From Paludibacteraceae bacterium (GTDB lineage: Bacteria > Bacteroidota > Bacteroidia > Bacteroidales > Paludibacteraceae), in the NCBI GenBank assembly GCA_017647145.1, contig JAGCLD010000037.1:1-43967 (forward strand): a stretch of DNA of 43,967 nucleotides, written 5' to 3'. The translations under genes and the position numbers were made by a program. Below the pieces are notes generated by a model. It saw only the letters and a program-made list of their open reading frames with translations, was not told the DNA's origin and made no database searches. Position 1 is the first letter of the stretch. Every line of letters starts with the position of its first letter. Positions 8,612-17,519 of this stretch are shown in pieces.

Positions 8612-9087
8612 TTGGATAGTATCGGCGCGGGATAAAAGTCTAAGGGGCATATACATGGTGCTGGTAGGCGACAGGGCTTTCTGCTTTCATCCTGCGAGCT
8701 GCTCTACTCTGCAATGATGCGTCTGTGGCGGAGAGGTTTCATCGTAGATTGTTCTGTTTTCTTTGTGTTATAAGGACTCTTATCTTCATCCTTGTTGAAT
8801 AACCTACTAATAACCTACTAATAACCTACTAATAACCTACTAATAGCCTACTAATAAGCTAGAGAGCTTAGCACTGCTTCGGCTGTAGGAAGTTGATTAG
8901 ATTTGCAGTGGTGAGAAAGAGGGTAAAAACGATGACTGCAAAGCTCACAGACCACTTGTGCTCTTAGTCTATCCACCTCACCTGTGACACATGCCCTACA
9001 ACAACAAAAATTCCCTCAAGGGCATTTACACGGCGATTAAGATTAAGCCATATACACCCTTAAGGTTTTAGCAGACAGCAATAATAG
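8612..9087. other. Intergenic region without a recognisable gene
   Basis: About 480 bp between a plus-strand and a minus-strand terminator. It contains the 11-bp repeat at 8800-8854 and a perfect taagct / agctta inverted repeat right after it (8855-8870). I see no reading frame with coding character, no tRNA and no clear promoter. It may hold decayed sequence. Confidence 0.5.
8800..8854. repeat. 11-bp tandem repeat (unit taacctactaa)
   Basis: Five tandem 11-mers: four copies of taacctactaa and one tagcctactaa. The reverse complement, ttagtaggtta, shares the gtagg core and terminal ta with cacgtaggata, the unit of the three larger arrays (7 of 11 positions). This may be a diverged member of the same repeat family. 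Confidence 0.93.
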
Positions 9088-9122
9088 AAAAAAGGTGCAT
9101 CCCGACGGGATACACCTTTTTG
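9088..9122 (-). terminator. Intrinsic terminator after the lipoprotein gene at 9152
   Basis: Arms ggtgcatccc (9094-9103) and gggatacacc (9107-9116) form a 10-bp stem with one G-U pair on the minus strand and a 3-base loop, followed by a T-run. It lies 30 bp past the stop. Confidence 0.9.
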
Positions 9123-9151
9123 TGTTATGTTAAACTCAATATTCGCTTTGA

Positions 9152-10282
9152 TTAGCGAGCAAGGTTAGCAAGTTTAAATTCAGGTTTGATATCTCTGAAT
9201 CCTTTTTTTGCAAACAAGCTCACGCCCAAATCTTGTTTTGCTCTTGGAGCAAGTTTTCTTGGAGCAGCTTGTGCTTTAGATGAGTCATAGAGTGTTTGTG
9301 GGCATTTGCCAGTGTAATTGATTTGGAAGTAGCTTCCATGGTAGCTTTCAGCTTCGAACTTAATTGTTGCATTGTCAGCAGTTCCAGAGTATGTCAATAA
9401 TGATTGTGTTGACCAATAAACTTTTTCGAAGTCGCCTTCTGGAGTCAAACCGTCAAAAATCATAGTAATATATCCATCTTCTCCAGATTGGATATAGTCA
9501 GTATAGTTGGTAGTGATGATCATATTGGCAACTTGGTTTTGATCAAGATAGCCTTGGAAATCCATCAATGTCATACCAAGGTAATTTCCCGGTTGGAATA
9601 CAAACTCTTCCATAGAAACGCCTTCGTTCAACATGGTAGCCCAAGTTGCTCCAGCAAATCCACCAATCATTGCACCTTGATTTTTAACAGTGTCCATCAA
9701 CACCAAAGTGAATTGACCGATAAAAAATGTGTCAATGTCAATAGCTGCTGCGTTAGCAGTCCATTCAAAGTCATTAACTTCAGTAGGTTCGTTTTGTCCT
9801 GGGAAGTCAAGTGCTTGAGGCAAAGCACCTTCGAATGTGATTGTTTCTTTTGAATTGTCAATGTAAGTAACTTCAACGATGATTTTGTTAGATTTTACTT
9901 CCAATTCTGCTTTTTGAGCTTCCAAGTCTAATTCATCAGCTTTTACAGTTTTTTGGAATGCCAACATGAGGTCACCAGTAAGAGTTGTTGCATCAGCATC
10001 CAAGGTGTATTTTCCGTTAGTAGGACCTTGTTTTTCATTACCAAATGAAACAAGTTCAGCATAGTACTCATTTTGAGTTGCTTCGTCAGTGAAGAAAATA
10101 ACATATTGTTCAAAGTTACCTCCTTCGTAGCCTTGATAATAAATAAGGTTGTCTACTTTCACAGTAACTTCTGTTGCAGTTTGCTCTTCGTCTCCACCAC
10201 CTGGCGTTGGTTCTGGTTCACATGAGACTGCCATCATAGCAACTGCTACGAGCGCCATCAAATAAAATTTCATCTTTTTCAT
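9152..10282 (-). CDS. Hypothetical lipoprotein
   Basis: The product is 376 residues from the ATG at 10282. The N-terminus (MKKMKFYLMALVAVAMMAVS, then Cys) is a lipoprotein signal; PEPTPGGGDEEQ after it is a typical flexible linker. The rest alternates short beta-rich segments and acidic residues and looks like a surface or periplasmic domain. The reading frame extends to a GTG at 10342, but the promoter at 10357-10386 would start transcription near 10350, so the later ATG is preferred. I do not recognise the family. The gene is transcribed alone, with its own promoter and terminator. Confidence 0.82.
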   Translation of the reverse strand: MKKMKFYLMALVAVAMMAVSCEPEPTPGGGDEEQTATEVTVKVDNLIYYQGYEGGNFEQYVIFFTDEATQNEYYAELVSFGNEKQGPTNGKYTLDADATTLTGDLMLAFQKTVKADELDLEAQKAELEVKSNKIIVEVTYIDNSKETITFEGALPQALDFPGQNEPTEVNDFEWTANAAAIDIDTFFIGQFTLVLMDTVKNQGAMIGGFAGATWATMLNEGVSMEEFVFQPGNYLGMTLMDFQGYLDQNQVANMIITTNYTDYIQSGEDGYITMIFDGLTPEGDFEKVYWSTQSLLTYSGTADNATIKFEAESYHGSYFQINYTGKCPQTLYDSSKAQAAPRKLAPRAKQDLGVSLFAKKGFRDIKPEFKLANLAR

Positions 10283-10356
10283 ATTCGTTTTAATTATAAG
10301 GTTGATATTATAAGTTTTCTCTCTGTGGGTGTTTGCAGTCACAACACTTCGAGTGG

Positions 10357-10386
10357 CAAAGATAATGATTGTTGCGAAATGAACAA
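10357..10386 (-). promoter_or_regulatory. Promoter of the 9152-10282 lipoprotein gene
   Basis: On the minus strand TTG (10386-10384) and TATCTTTG (10364-10357) are separated by 19 bp. Confidence 0.78.
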
Positions 10387-10468
10387 GTGATATTTTTCTT
10401 ATTTTTTGTTTAATCGTGTATATTTACCCGAAAAGTTGTTTTATAACACATTTCTCACACACTTTTTC

Positions 10469-11071
10469 CTAATTTTTTTTTTCTTTGCTGTCAGTCTGTG
10501 ATGTGTAGTCAATGTAGTAAGTGGGTAATTTCCCTGTATAGCTTGACTCTATTTTACTGTTGTTGGATGTGTGCATGTTGAGCTGTATATGCACTGTGTC
10601 GCCTTGCCACTGCAGGTGGAGCGCTCCGCCGGTGATGAGATGGGTGCTGAGAAATTCATTGCCCACCTGTGTAAGCTGTGCTCCGGTGGTGAAGTCTCCT
10701 ATGCGCTTTCCGGGCATAATGGTGAGGGGGCTTCCATAGTTAATGGAGTCGATGGTGTAAGTGGCTTGCGGGAGTATAGAGTCGGATGATGTTGCAAAAA
10801 GGTCGGTGATGTAGAGGTGGTAGCCTGTTCCGTGTATATATCCTGCGGAATCAACGGTGAGTCCGTCGGTGTAAAACTCCATTTCAAAGACTTGTGAGGT
10901 GATGCCTATGTCTTCATAAAAAGGCCCGTAGTGGATGGCATAAGCATGCATGAAGGGGGTGTCCATCGTGAAGGCATTGTTGGCTTGGGGTTTGTTGGGA
11001 TTTCCCGAACAAGCCATCATTCCCAAAATGAGGACTGAGAGGGCGATATAGCGGTATAAGGTGTGTTTCAT
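10469..11071 (-). CDS. Hypothetical lipoprotein, third gene of the rbfA operon
   Basis: The product is 200 residues from the ATG at 11071: MKHTLYRYIALSVLILGMMA, then the lipidated Cys. The rest is beta-rich with repeated polar turns. The frame stays open further upstream, but that part lies inside the permease gene and has no coding character. The start overlaps the permease stop as ATGA (11071-11068), indicating translational coupling. Following a LolC/E-type permease, it may be an envelope lipoprotein linked to that system. No family recognised. Confidence 0.8.
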   Translation of the reverse strand: MKHTLYRYIALSVLILGMMACSGNPNKPQANNAFTMDTPFMHAYAIHYGPFYEDIGITSQVFEMEFYTDGLTVDSAGYIHGTGYHLYITDLFATSSDSILPQATYTIDSINYGSPLTIMPGKRIGDFTTGAQLTQVGNEFLSTHLITGGALHLQWQGDTVHIQLNMHTSNNSKIESSYTGKLPTYYIDYTSQTDSKEKKN

Positions 11072-12282
11072 GGCTTTTTTGGTTGTTGTTTTGCTTTGCG
11101 GGCAGGAAAAAATGCAGCAATGAAGCCCAAGGTCCACACGGTGAGAAGGATTAGCAGGACGTCGGTCAACTGCAGGTGCACCGGATAAGCATCGATGATA
11201 TACCCCGCGCCCATGCGTAGCCAACCGTATTCTTGCTGACCCCAACAGATGAGGATGCCCAACATCAGCCCGCATAGAGCACCTATGGCTGAAATCATCC
11301 ATCCTTCAAAGAGAAACACTCTGTGAATGAATGAAGGCGTGGCTCCAAGGCTTTGCAGTATTCGGATGTCTTCTTTTTTCTCAATGATAAGCATGGATAA
11401 CGACCCGATGATGTTGAATGTCGCAATGAGCAAAATGAAACTGAGCAAGAAGAAGGTTATCCACTTTTCTATCTTCACAATGCGGAAAAAATCGGCTTGT
11501 TGCTCATATCTGTCAAGCACTTTGTAGTCTTTCCCTACTAACTCTGTGATTTGTTTTTTTGCTTCTTTGGCTGAGGCGTCTTGGGTGAGTTTTATCTCTA
11601 TGGCTGATGCTTCTTGAGGACCGTAGCCAAAGAGTTCTTGCGCAAGCTGTAAAGACACCATCATATAACTGTCGTCATACTTGGCTTGCTGAACGGCAAA
11701 CACTCCGCTGATAAATGTGGATGCTTCGTTAAAACTTCTGTCTGGACGCACAAGATTGATTTGCTTACCTTTTTGGGGTGCGTATATTCTGACCGGGTCG
11801 ATGAAATAGGGCGTAATCCCCATCTTGGCGGCTAATCCCACTCCCGGCACGCAACGCTCAAAAGCTCCGTCGAATGTCTGAAAGGTGCCGTCAAACATGA
11901 TGGAGTCGATGTTTGTGAGGCTACTGAAGCAAGTGTCCACTCCCTTGATCGTGGCAGGAAGCTGTTTGTTGGAAAATCTTACGAGTGCATTTTCTTCAAT
12001 GGTGAGTGCCAATACGTCAATGCAAGCCAAGTGGGTGATGTCGTCAATGGAATCAAGTTGTATCGTCTTACCCTCCACCGACTCGATTCTCAGGTCGGGA
12101 TCGAAGGCTGAAAACATGTCTTCTATCAGTCGGTTAAAACCATTCAAAACGGAAAGCACACACACCAATGCCATGGTGGCCACTCCCACCCCGGCAGCAG
12201 AAATGCCGGCCACAATGTTGATGGCATTGTGGCTTTTTTTGCTAAACAGGTAGCGCCATGCTATTCGGAATTGGGTTTTCAT
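11068..12282 (-). CDS. FtsX/LolC-E-type ABC transporter permease
   Basis: The 404-residue protein has the layout of lipoprotein-releasing permeases. An N-terminal membrane helix follows the short FRIAWRYLFSKKSHNAIN stretch, then comes a large periplasmic domain (about residues 50-265). The C-terminal FtsX domain has three helices starting near WITFFLLSFILLIATFNIIG. In LolCDE, such permeases hand outer-membrane lipoproteins to LolA using the LolD ATPase. No ATPase gene is adjacent here, so the partner must be encoded elsewhere. It lies between rbfA (20-bp gap) and a lipoprotein gene (4-bp overlap). Confidence 0.88.
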   Translation of the reverse strand: MKTQFRIAWRYLFSKKSHNAINIVAGISAAGVGVATMALVCVLSVLNGFNRLIEDMFSAFDPDLRIESVEGKTIQLDSIDDITHLACIDVLALTIEENALVRFSNKQLPATIKGVDTCFSSLTNIDSIMFDGTFQTFDGAFERCVPGVGLAAKMGITPYFIDPVRIYAPQKGKQINLVRPDRSFNEASTFISGVFAVQQAKYDDSYMMVSLQLAQELFGYGPQEASAIEIKLTQDASAKEAKKQITELVGKDYKVLDRYEQQADFFRIVKIEKWITFFLLSFILLIATFNIIGSLSMLIIEKKEDIRILQSLGATPSFIHRVFLFEGWMISAIGALCGLMLGILICWGQQEYGWLRMGAGYIIDAYPVHLQLTDVLLILLTVWTLGFIAAFFPARKAKQQPKKP

Positions 12283-12302
12283 CGCATCCTGTCCACTAAC
12301 AC

Positions 12303-12638
12303 TTACTGATTGAGCAGATTGTCAATGTTCTCCAGATAGTCGATGGTCTTGTCATGATGGAAACGCAGTTCCGGAATGATGCGCAACTGATGTCTCACTC
12401 TGTTTCCCAACTCAAAACGAATGGTGCGGATGTTGTCTTCCACTATCGTGAGCATCTCTTGGGCTCTCGCATCGGGAAATATGCTCAGATAGGCATGTGC
12501 TATGCTCAAGTCAGGACTCACTCTCACTTCTGACACTGAGATGAGCGTACCTTGATGTTGTTTAGCCACAGCGAGAAAAATGTCGCCTAATTCCTTCTGC
12601 AATAGTCTTGCTATTTTTTGTTGTCTGGTTTGTTGCAT
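12303..12638 (-). CDS. rbfA: 30S ribosome-binding factor A
   Basis: RbfA helps mature the 5' end of 16S rRNA and is needed for growth in the cold. The 111-residue product has the family start (QQKIARLLQKELGDIF), the central LISVSEVRVSPDLSIAHAYL strand region typical of the KH-like fold, and the end LRIIPELRFHHDKTIDYLEN. It is the first gene of a three-gene operon with the permease and a lipoprotein. Confidence 0.95.
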   Translation of the reverse strand: MQQTRQQKIARLLQKELGDIFLAVAKQHQGTLISVSEVRVSPDLSIAHAYLSIFPDARAQEMLTIVEDNIRTIRFELGNRVRHQLRIIPELRFHHDKTIDYLENIDNLLNQ

Positions 12639-12662
12639 AATGTATTATTTGATTATCATCTG

Positions 12663-12695
12663 CAAAGATAAGGAATTTAGTTTATTCTGTTTCAA
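12663..12695 (-). promoter_or_regulatory. Promoter of the rbfA operon
   Basis: On the minus strand TATCTTTG (12670-12663) is an exact -7 box. TTG at 12695-12693 lies 22 bp upstream, slightly longer than the usual 19-21 bp. The region is divergent to the pyrH promoter. Confidence 0.6.
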
Positions 12696-12769
12696 GAAAA
12701 TCGTAGGTTTTGTTTGCACCCTCGACATCTGTCATTGAATGGGGGTTTATCCTCATCTTGCCACACAGA

Positions 12770-12801
12770 TTTGCTATTTTGCTTCGGTTTGATTACTTTT
12801 G
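12770..12801 (+). promoter_or_regulatory. Promoter of pyrH-frr
   Basis: TTTG at 12770-12773 and TACTTTTG at 12794-12801 are separated by 20 bp. Transcription would start near 12807, which supports the ATG at 12833 as the start of pyrH. Confidence 0.85.
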
Positions 12802-12832
12802 CGAAAAGATTATTGAAATTCTTCCGAATATT

Positions 12833-13543
12833 ATGGCAGTATATAAACGTATATTATTGAAATTGAGCGGTGAATCATTAATGGGAAACCGTCAGTATGG
12901 AATCGACGAAGAGCGCCTTGCCGACTATGCACGTCAAATTAAGGAAATAGCCGACATGGGTGTGCAAGTGGGAATCGTGATTGGAGGAGGCAACATCTTC
13001 AGAGGATTGAGCGGAGCGTCCAAAGGTTTTGACCGAGTGAAAGGCGACCAAATGGGCATGCTCGCAACAGTGATTAACAGCCTCGCTTTGAGCTCTGCAC
13101 TCGAGAGTGTGGGAGCAAAAGTAAGAGTGCTCACTGCTGTCAGAATGGAACCGATTGGCGAGTTCTACAGCAAACACCGCGCATTAGAAGTACTCAATAA
13201 TGGAGAAATTGCCATCTTCTCTGCCGGAACTGGATGTCCTTACTTCACTACGGATACCGGATCGGCTCTACGCGCCATCGAAATTGAAGCCGACGTAATG
13301 CTGAAAGGTACACGCGTGGATGGAATCTACACGGCAGACCCTGAAAAAGACCCTGCTGCTGTGAAGTTTAGTGAAATCAGTTATGACGAAATCTACACAC
13401 GCAACTTGCGCGTCATGGACCTGACAGCCACTACGCTTTGCAAAGAAAACAAAATGCCGATCTACGTCTTTGACATGGACACTGTGGGCAACCTCAAGAA
13501 GGTGATGGAAGGTGAAAAAATTGGAACTTTAGTGAAAATATAA
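12833..13543 (+). CDS. pyrH: UMP kinase
   Basis: Bacterial UMP kinase phosphorylates UMP to UDP with ATP in pyrimidine nucleotide synthesis. From the ATG at 12833 the product is 236 residues, normal for the family. It has the amino-acid-kinase motifs KRILLKLSGESLMG, VGIVIGGGNIFRG and FFTTDTGSALRAIEIEAD-like nucleotide-site sequence (seen here as YFTTDTGSALRAIEIEAD). The frame is open back to 12710, but that part precedes the promoter. frr follows after 22 bp. Confidence 0.97.
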   Translation: MAVYKRILLKLSGESLMGNRQYGIDEERLADYARQIKEIADMGVQVGIVIGGGNIFRGLSGASKGFDRVKGDQMGMLATVINSLALSSALESVGAKVRVLTAVRMEPIGEFYSKHRALEVLNNGEIAIFSAGTGCPYFTTDTGSALRAIEIEADVMLKGTRVDGIYTADPEKDPAAVKFSEISYDEIYTRNLRVMDLTATTLCKENKMPIYVFDMDTVGNLKKVMEGEKIGTLVKI

Positions 13544-13565
13544 CTTTTAAAAAAGACTCAACAAT

Positions 13566-14126
13566 ATGATGGACGTTAAGCCCTATTTCGCCCAAGCAGA
13601 AGAGAGTATGCAGGCGACAATTATGTTCTTGGATGAAACCTTGGCACACATCCGCGCTGGCAAAGCAAGCGCACGCGTTCTAGACCCTGTGCGTGTCGAA
13701 TACTACGGAAGCATGACGCCTCTTGCTAATGTTGCCACCATCTCCACACCCGACGCTAAAACTATCACCATTCAACCATGGGAAAAAAACCTCCTTCCGG
13801 TGATAGAAAAAGCATTGCTAAACTCTGACATCGGAATCACTCCTGCTAATAATGGCGAAATCATTCGATTGTCTTTCCCTCCATTGACGGAAGAACGTCG
13901 TAAACAACTCGCCAAACAAGCGAAAGGTGAAGGCGAAGATGCAAAAGTGAGTATTCGCAACGCTCGCCGCGACGCCATTGAAAAACTCAAAAAACTGGTA
14001 AAAGAAGGATTACCCGAAGATGTAGAGAAAGATGCAGAAGGCGAAGTTCAAAAAATTCATGACAAGTACATCAAGAAAGTAGAAGAACTCCTCGCTGCCA
14101 AAGAAAAAGAAATCATGACAGTGTAA
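13566..14126 (+). CDS. frr: Ribosome recycling factor
   Basis: RRF acts with EF-G to split the post-termination ribosome. The 186-residue protein shows the family signatures [20 protein letters not shown] in domain [21 protein letters not shown] in domain II and the long C-terminal helix region. Two consecutive ATG codons (13566 and 13569) make the exact start ambiguous by one residue. The pyrH-frr pairing is common in bacteria. A strong terminator follows. Confidence 0.97.
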   Translation: MMDVKPYFAQAEESMQATIMFLDETLAHIRAGKASARVLDPVRVEYYGSMTPLANVATISTPDAKTITIQPWEKNLLPVIEKALLNSDIGITPANNGEIIRLSFPPLTEERRKQLAKQAKGEGEDAKVSIRNARRDAIEKLKKLVKEGLPEDVEKDAEGEVQKIHDKYIKKVEELLAAKEKEIMTV

Positions 14127-14154
14127 GTGATTCAACACTCACCGAACTTATCAA

Positions 14155-14192
14155 CAAAAAAAAGCAGGTGCTGAACGAGCCCTGCTTTTTTT
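14155..14192 (+). terminator. Intrinsic terminator after frr
   Basis: An A-run plus gcagg (14164-14168) pairs with cctgc (14181-14185) plus a run of eight T. It lies about 30 bp past the frr stop. Confidence 0.92.
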
Positions 14193-14202
14193 TGTGGCAT
14201 AA

Positions 14203-14235
14203 ACAAAAGCGGTGCTACTCACCGTAACACCGCCT
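14203..14235 (-). terminator. Intrinsic terminator after prs
   Basis: Arms gcggtg (14209-14214) and caccgc (14228-14233) form a 6-bp stem. On the minus strand it is followed by TTTTG. It lies about 25 bp past the prs stop. Confidence 0.7.
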
Positions 14236-14258
14236 CCTATTCTCTAAAGATGATAATC

Positions 14259-15206
14259 TTACATTAAGTATTGTTCGCTGATAGAACGTTGATCTTGAAT
14301 ACGAGTAATCGTATCTGCAAACAAGTCAGCAATGGACAACACACGCACTTTTGAGCAACGTGTTGTGTCAAATGGAATAGAATCAGAGAACACGATTTCT
14401 TCCAAAGCAGATGCCATCACGTTTTCACATGCCTTGCCTGACATCACACCATGCGACACAATAGCGCGCACGCTGCGTGCTCCGTTCTCCATCATGATGT
14501 TAGCAGCCTTGCAGAGTGTACCTGCTGTATCAACCATGTCGTCCATGATGATAACATTCTTGTCTTTCACATCACCAATAATGCGCATCTCACTCACAAC
14601 ATTGGCTTTCTCACGAGTCTTGTGGCAAAGCACCATGGGCACATCAAGATATTTAGAATAACCGCCGGCACGCTTAGATCCTCCCACGTCTGGTGAAGCA
14701 ATCACAAGATTTTCTAATTGCAAGGACTTGATATAAGGCAAGAAAATGGTAGAACCATACAAGTGATCCACAGGTATATCAAAGAATCCTTGAATCTGGT
14801 CAGCATGCAAGTCCATGGTCAACACACGGTCAACACCCGCCACTTGCAACATGTCTGCCACCAATTTTGCACCAATTGACACACGTGGCTTATCTTTTCT
14901 GTCTTGGCGAGCCCATCCAAAATAAGGAATAACAGCAGCCACTTTATAAGCTGATGCACGTTTAGCAGCGTCAATCATCAAAAGTAATTCCATCATATTG
15001 TCGGAATTAGGGAAGGTTGATTGCACGATGTAAACATGTTGTCCACGAATGGATTCTTCAAATGAAACGGCAAACTCGCCATCTGAAAAACGAACTGTGT
15101 TGGATTTTCCCAATTGACAGCCCAAACTGTCACAAATCTTTTCTGCTAAATAACGACTATTCGTTCCAGCAAAAATCTTGTAAGGATGAGTAGTATCTAT
15201 CGCCAT
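14259..15206 (-). CDS. prs: Ribose-phosphate pyrophosphokinase
   Basis: PRPP synthetase transfers pyrophosphate from ATP to ribose 5-phosphate, feeding purine, pyrimidine, NAD, histidine and tryptophan synthesis. The 315-residue protein has the class I signatures: FAGTNSRYLAEKICDSLG at the N-terminus, DLHADQIQGFFDIPVDHL, the PRPP-binding loop NVIIMDDMVDTAGTL, and the flexible-loop region around KTREKANVVSEM. It has its own promoter and terminator. Confidence 0.97.
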   Translation of the reverse strand: MAIDTTHPYKIFAGTNSRYLAEKICDSLGCQLGKSNTVRFSDGEFAVSFEESIRGQHVYIVQSTFPNSDNMMELLLMIDAAKRASAYKVAAVIPYFGWARQDRKDKPRVSIGAKLVADMLQVAGVDRVLTMDLHADQIQGFFDIPVDHLYGSTIFLPYIKSLQLENLVIASPDVGGSKRAGGYSKYLDVPMVLCHKTREKANVVSEMRIIGDVKDKNVIIMDDMVDTAGTLCKAANIMMENGARSVRAIVSHGVMSGKACENVMASALEEIVFSDSIPFDTTRCSKVRVLSIADLFADTITRIQDQRSISEQYLM

Positions 15207-15240
15207 GATTATAGAATTGAAAGGATGAATTTTGTGGGCA

Positions 15241-15271
15241 CAAAGGTATGAAAAAGATATGACGAAACAAA
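15241..15271 (-). promoter_or_regulatory. Promoter of prs
   Basis: On the minus strand TTTG (15271-15268) and TACCTTTG (15248-15241) are separated by 19 bp. Confidence 0.82.
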
Positions 15272-15321
15272 TGATTTAGCGACTTAAAAAAAAATAAAAA
15301 ATAAAAAGCCCGCCTTTTATT

Positions 15322-15612
15322 TCACATAACGCGCAATTCTTGAACCACTTTTCTTCCTATCTGCACATTGATTCGCTCTATAAATGCCATGCGCGACATG
15401 TATAATTCTTGCCGCAAAGCAGCGGATGTTAAATGAAGATACAACACACCACCCCTCACTTCCACTTTACGCAGATACTGCGAACCCAACTGCCCCAAGG
15501 TTTGATACACCACTCTCACCACTTGTCGCTCCTGAAGACCCCGCTCCAATGCAGTGTTCTCCAGAAATTGGTTCAGAATATTCGCCAGGTTCTCTGTCTT
15601 CCCTCGTTTCAT
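15322..15612 (-). CDS. DUF721 domain protein (DciA-like)
   Basis: The 96-residue product matches the small DUF721 family: an N-terminal helix (LANILNQFLENTALERGL), then the strand-rich part KVEVRGGVLYLHLTSAALRQEL and a closing amphipathic stretch. Some DUF721 proteins (DciA) help load the replicative helicase; whether this short form does so is not known. Its start overlaps the stop of the LysM gene upstream by 4 bp (ATGA), so translation is coupled. A long T-rich tract follows on the minus strand and may terminate. Confidence 0.8.
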   Translation of the reverse strand: MKRGKTENLANILNQFLENTALERGLQERQVVRVVYQTLGQLGSQYLRKVEVRGGVLYLHLTSAALRQELYMSRMAFIERINVQIGRKVVQELRVM

Positions 15613-16580
15613 CGCAAACGCAATCTTTGACCCACCTGAACACCCTTAGAGTAGTTCATTTCGTTCAAATCATACAATTTCTTTAAGCGAATACCATAGC
15701 GCTGAGAAATAGCATGCGCACTATCACCTTCCTTCACAGTGTAAGAAGCATTCTGCTTGCTTGCACGATTCTTCTTCATGCCCAAATACACCCTGTCGCC
15801 TTTTTGCAAAGGAACAGCTTTCGTCACATCATTAAAACGCAATATCTCTTTCTCTGTAATCCCAAACTCACTGGCAATGCTGGAATAAGAATCACCCGAT
15901 TCCGCTATGACACACTTCACACCATTCAGGCGTGCCACAGGATGAGGCGTATAAGCCGGTATTTCGCCCATCACACTTTCGCGTTGCGAACCCGACTTAC
16001 CTTTCTTCGAAGTCTTTTCCTGCTTTTCAGTGCTCACAGCCGGTTGGCTCACACCGCTGCCGGCTATCTTTCCTTTCACATCCAGCTGATGAAGGTCATA
16101 GTCCTCAATGATTTTAATCAACTTGTTGGCATAATTCGGATCAGTGGCATAACCGGCTTTCTTCAACCCATGCGCCCAACCCTTATAGTCAGTAGGCTTC
16201 AACTTAAACAAGTCGGCATACCTCGAACGCGATGTCAGGAACAATGAATGATCATCATACGATTCTGACACATGCTGATATTTCCGAAAACACTCCTGAC
16301 GCGCATCATCATCATGATACGTACGCTCACCCGTCCACCCAGTGTGACACTTAATCCCAAAGTGATTATTCGACTTACGCGCCAACTCACTCTGCCCGGC
16401 ACCCGATTCCAATAAACCCTGAGCCAAGGTGATACTGGCAGGAATGCCAAACTTCGCTTGCTCTGACACAGCAATCGAAGAATATTTTTCAATATAATCT
16501 AAGTAAGCTTGATTCTTTTGTTGGGCATAAGCAGTCATCACCAAAAACAAACTGCCTAAAATGACTAAACTCTTCTTCAT
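15609..16580 (-). CDS. Exported glucosaminidase with two LysM domains
   Basis: The 323-residue protein has a signal peptide (MKKSLVILGSLFLVMTAYAQ). A GH73-type N-acetylglucosaminidase domain follows (about residues 25-170, with ASITLAQGLLESGAGQSELA and SNNHFGIKC). Then come a basic/Ser-rich linker and two LysM peptidoglycan-binding repeats (about 222-270 and 279-323). Such enzymes cut the glycan strand of peptidoglycan in the periplasm. It is first in a two-gene unit with the DUF721 gene. Confidence 0.92.
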   Translation of the reverse strand: MKKSLVILGSLFLVMTAYAQQKNQAYLDYIEKYSSIAVSEQAKFGIPASITLAQGLLESGAGQSELARKSNNHFGIKCHTGWTGERTYHDDDARQECFRKYQHVSESYDDHSLFLTSRSRYADLFKLKPTDYKGWAHGLKKAGYATDPNYANKLIKIIEDYDLHQLDVKGKIAGSGVSQPAVSTEKQEKTSKKGKSGSQRESVMGEIPAYTPHPVARLNGVKCVIAESGDSYSSIASEFGITEKEILRFNDVTKAVPLQKGDRVYLGMKKNRASKQNASYTVKEGDSAHAISQRYGIRLKKLYDLNEMNYSKGVQVGQRLRLR

Positions 16581-16629
16581 AGTGAGGATATTTATTTACA
16601 TAAAGGGCTATAAGCATGCTTTAACGTTG

Positions 16630-16661
16630 CAAAGATAGCACAAACGCACAAAATATGCCAA
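16630..16661 (-). promoter_or_regulatory. Promoter of the LysM glucosaminidase gene
   Basis: On the minus strand TTG (16661-16659) and TATCTTTG (16637-16630) are separated by 21 bp. Confidence 0.7.
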
Positions 16662-16731
16662 TTGTGCCACCCATATTTTCCAAAGCATATCTGCAATGAA
16701 CGTCCTACAGCCCCGGCCATCCTATCATCCC

Positions 16732-16753
16732 CGCGACCATCTCGGGACCACTA
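16732..16753. repeat. Dispersed 22-bp repeat, copy 1
   Basis: These 22 bases are the exact reverse complement of 25274-25295 (read there as tagtggtcccgagatggtcg plus cg). Both copies are intergenic. The bases just upstream, 16680-16731, contain a cgtccta word and GC-rich sequence and no gene. Confidence 0.85.
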
Positions 16754-16870
16754 AATAGGAATAAGACATCCTTGTAGGCGAATTATCAAATGAAGTTCAT
16801 AAATTGATTTAAGAGAAAAAATAAAATTCATAAGTACGAAACGAGAATATTGGCCTGATTTATGTATCTT

Positions 16871-16948
16871 TAGATAAGATATATTGCACTCACTGTGAAA
16901 AATATTGAAGTAAATTTCATATTTCTCGCTCGTTTGTTTGTATCTTTG
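16871..16948 (+). promoter_or_regulatory. Upstream element and -7 box of the lipoprotein gene at 16978
   Basis: Bases 16871-16920 match 40758-40810, upstream of the membrane-protein gene at 40910. An ungapped 45-base core is 35/45 identical, and nearly all differences are transitions. An exact TATCTTTG box lies at 16941-16948, 29 bp before the start codon. No good TTG stands at the -33 distance. Compared with the other copy, about 16 bases between ctcgtttg and gtttgtatctttg are missing. Confidence 0.6.
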
Positions 16949-16977
16949 TAGTCGTAAACCCATTATTTTTATATACT

Positions 16978-17505
16978 ATGCGTAAGAACATTTTACTATG
17001 CACACTCTGTAGCATTGCTTTCCTATTTATCTTTGGGGCTTGTAACATGACAAGCGAATCACACACCACGCCCGACATTCGCTATGCGTCTCCCATCACA
17101 CGCCATGCAGCCGACACACTCATGATAGACACACTCCTCGTGACTGTAGGCGAAAATGGATATGTTTTGGACACTATTGAAGTAGGAGATACAGTATGCT
17201 TTGACCTCTTGTTTAACACCGGACTTAACAACATGCAACGCATACACATCAAGCATGACACCACCTGTTCACAACTATACTATTTCTTCCGCGACCAGTT
17301 AGAAACATTAGTCCTCCCATCTTCTAACTTTGAAACTGGAGAGTTCTTGTTTGAAACAGGCGTGATGGCAATAAGAATGCAAGTAGGATACATCGCAACT
17401 GCACCTGACAACAACCCGCAACTGCAGTTCAACTTAGAATCTGACTCTAAATACAGTCCGGGAAGGCGCACCATCACAACACCCATTGTTCCAAAGAAAG
17501 ATTAA
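16978..17505 (+). CDS. Hypothetical lipoprotein
   Basis: The 175-residue product has a lipoprotein signal (hydrophobic CSIAFLFIFGA followed by Cys22) and a beta-rich mature part with a VGENGYVLDTIEVGDTVCF stretch. It is probably an envelope lipoprotein. I do not recognise the family. It is 14 bp upstream of nth and may be co-transcribed with nth and rmuC. Confidence 0.78.
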   Translation: MRKNILLCTLCSIAFLFIFGACNMTSESHTTPDIRYASPITRHAADTLMIDTLLVTVGENGYVLDTIEVGDTVCFDLLFNTGLNNMQRIHIKHDTTCSQLYYFFRDQLETLVLPSSNFETGEFLFETGVMAIRMQVGYIATAPDNNPQLQFNLESDSKYSPGRRTITTPIVPKKD

Positions 17506-17519
17506 TAGTCTTTTAATAT

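Noticed and set aside
11072-11302. N-terminal extension of the 10469 lipoprotein gene
   Set aside because: It lies inside the permease gene in another frame; the ATGA overlap and lipoprotein signal set the start at 11071.
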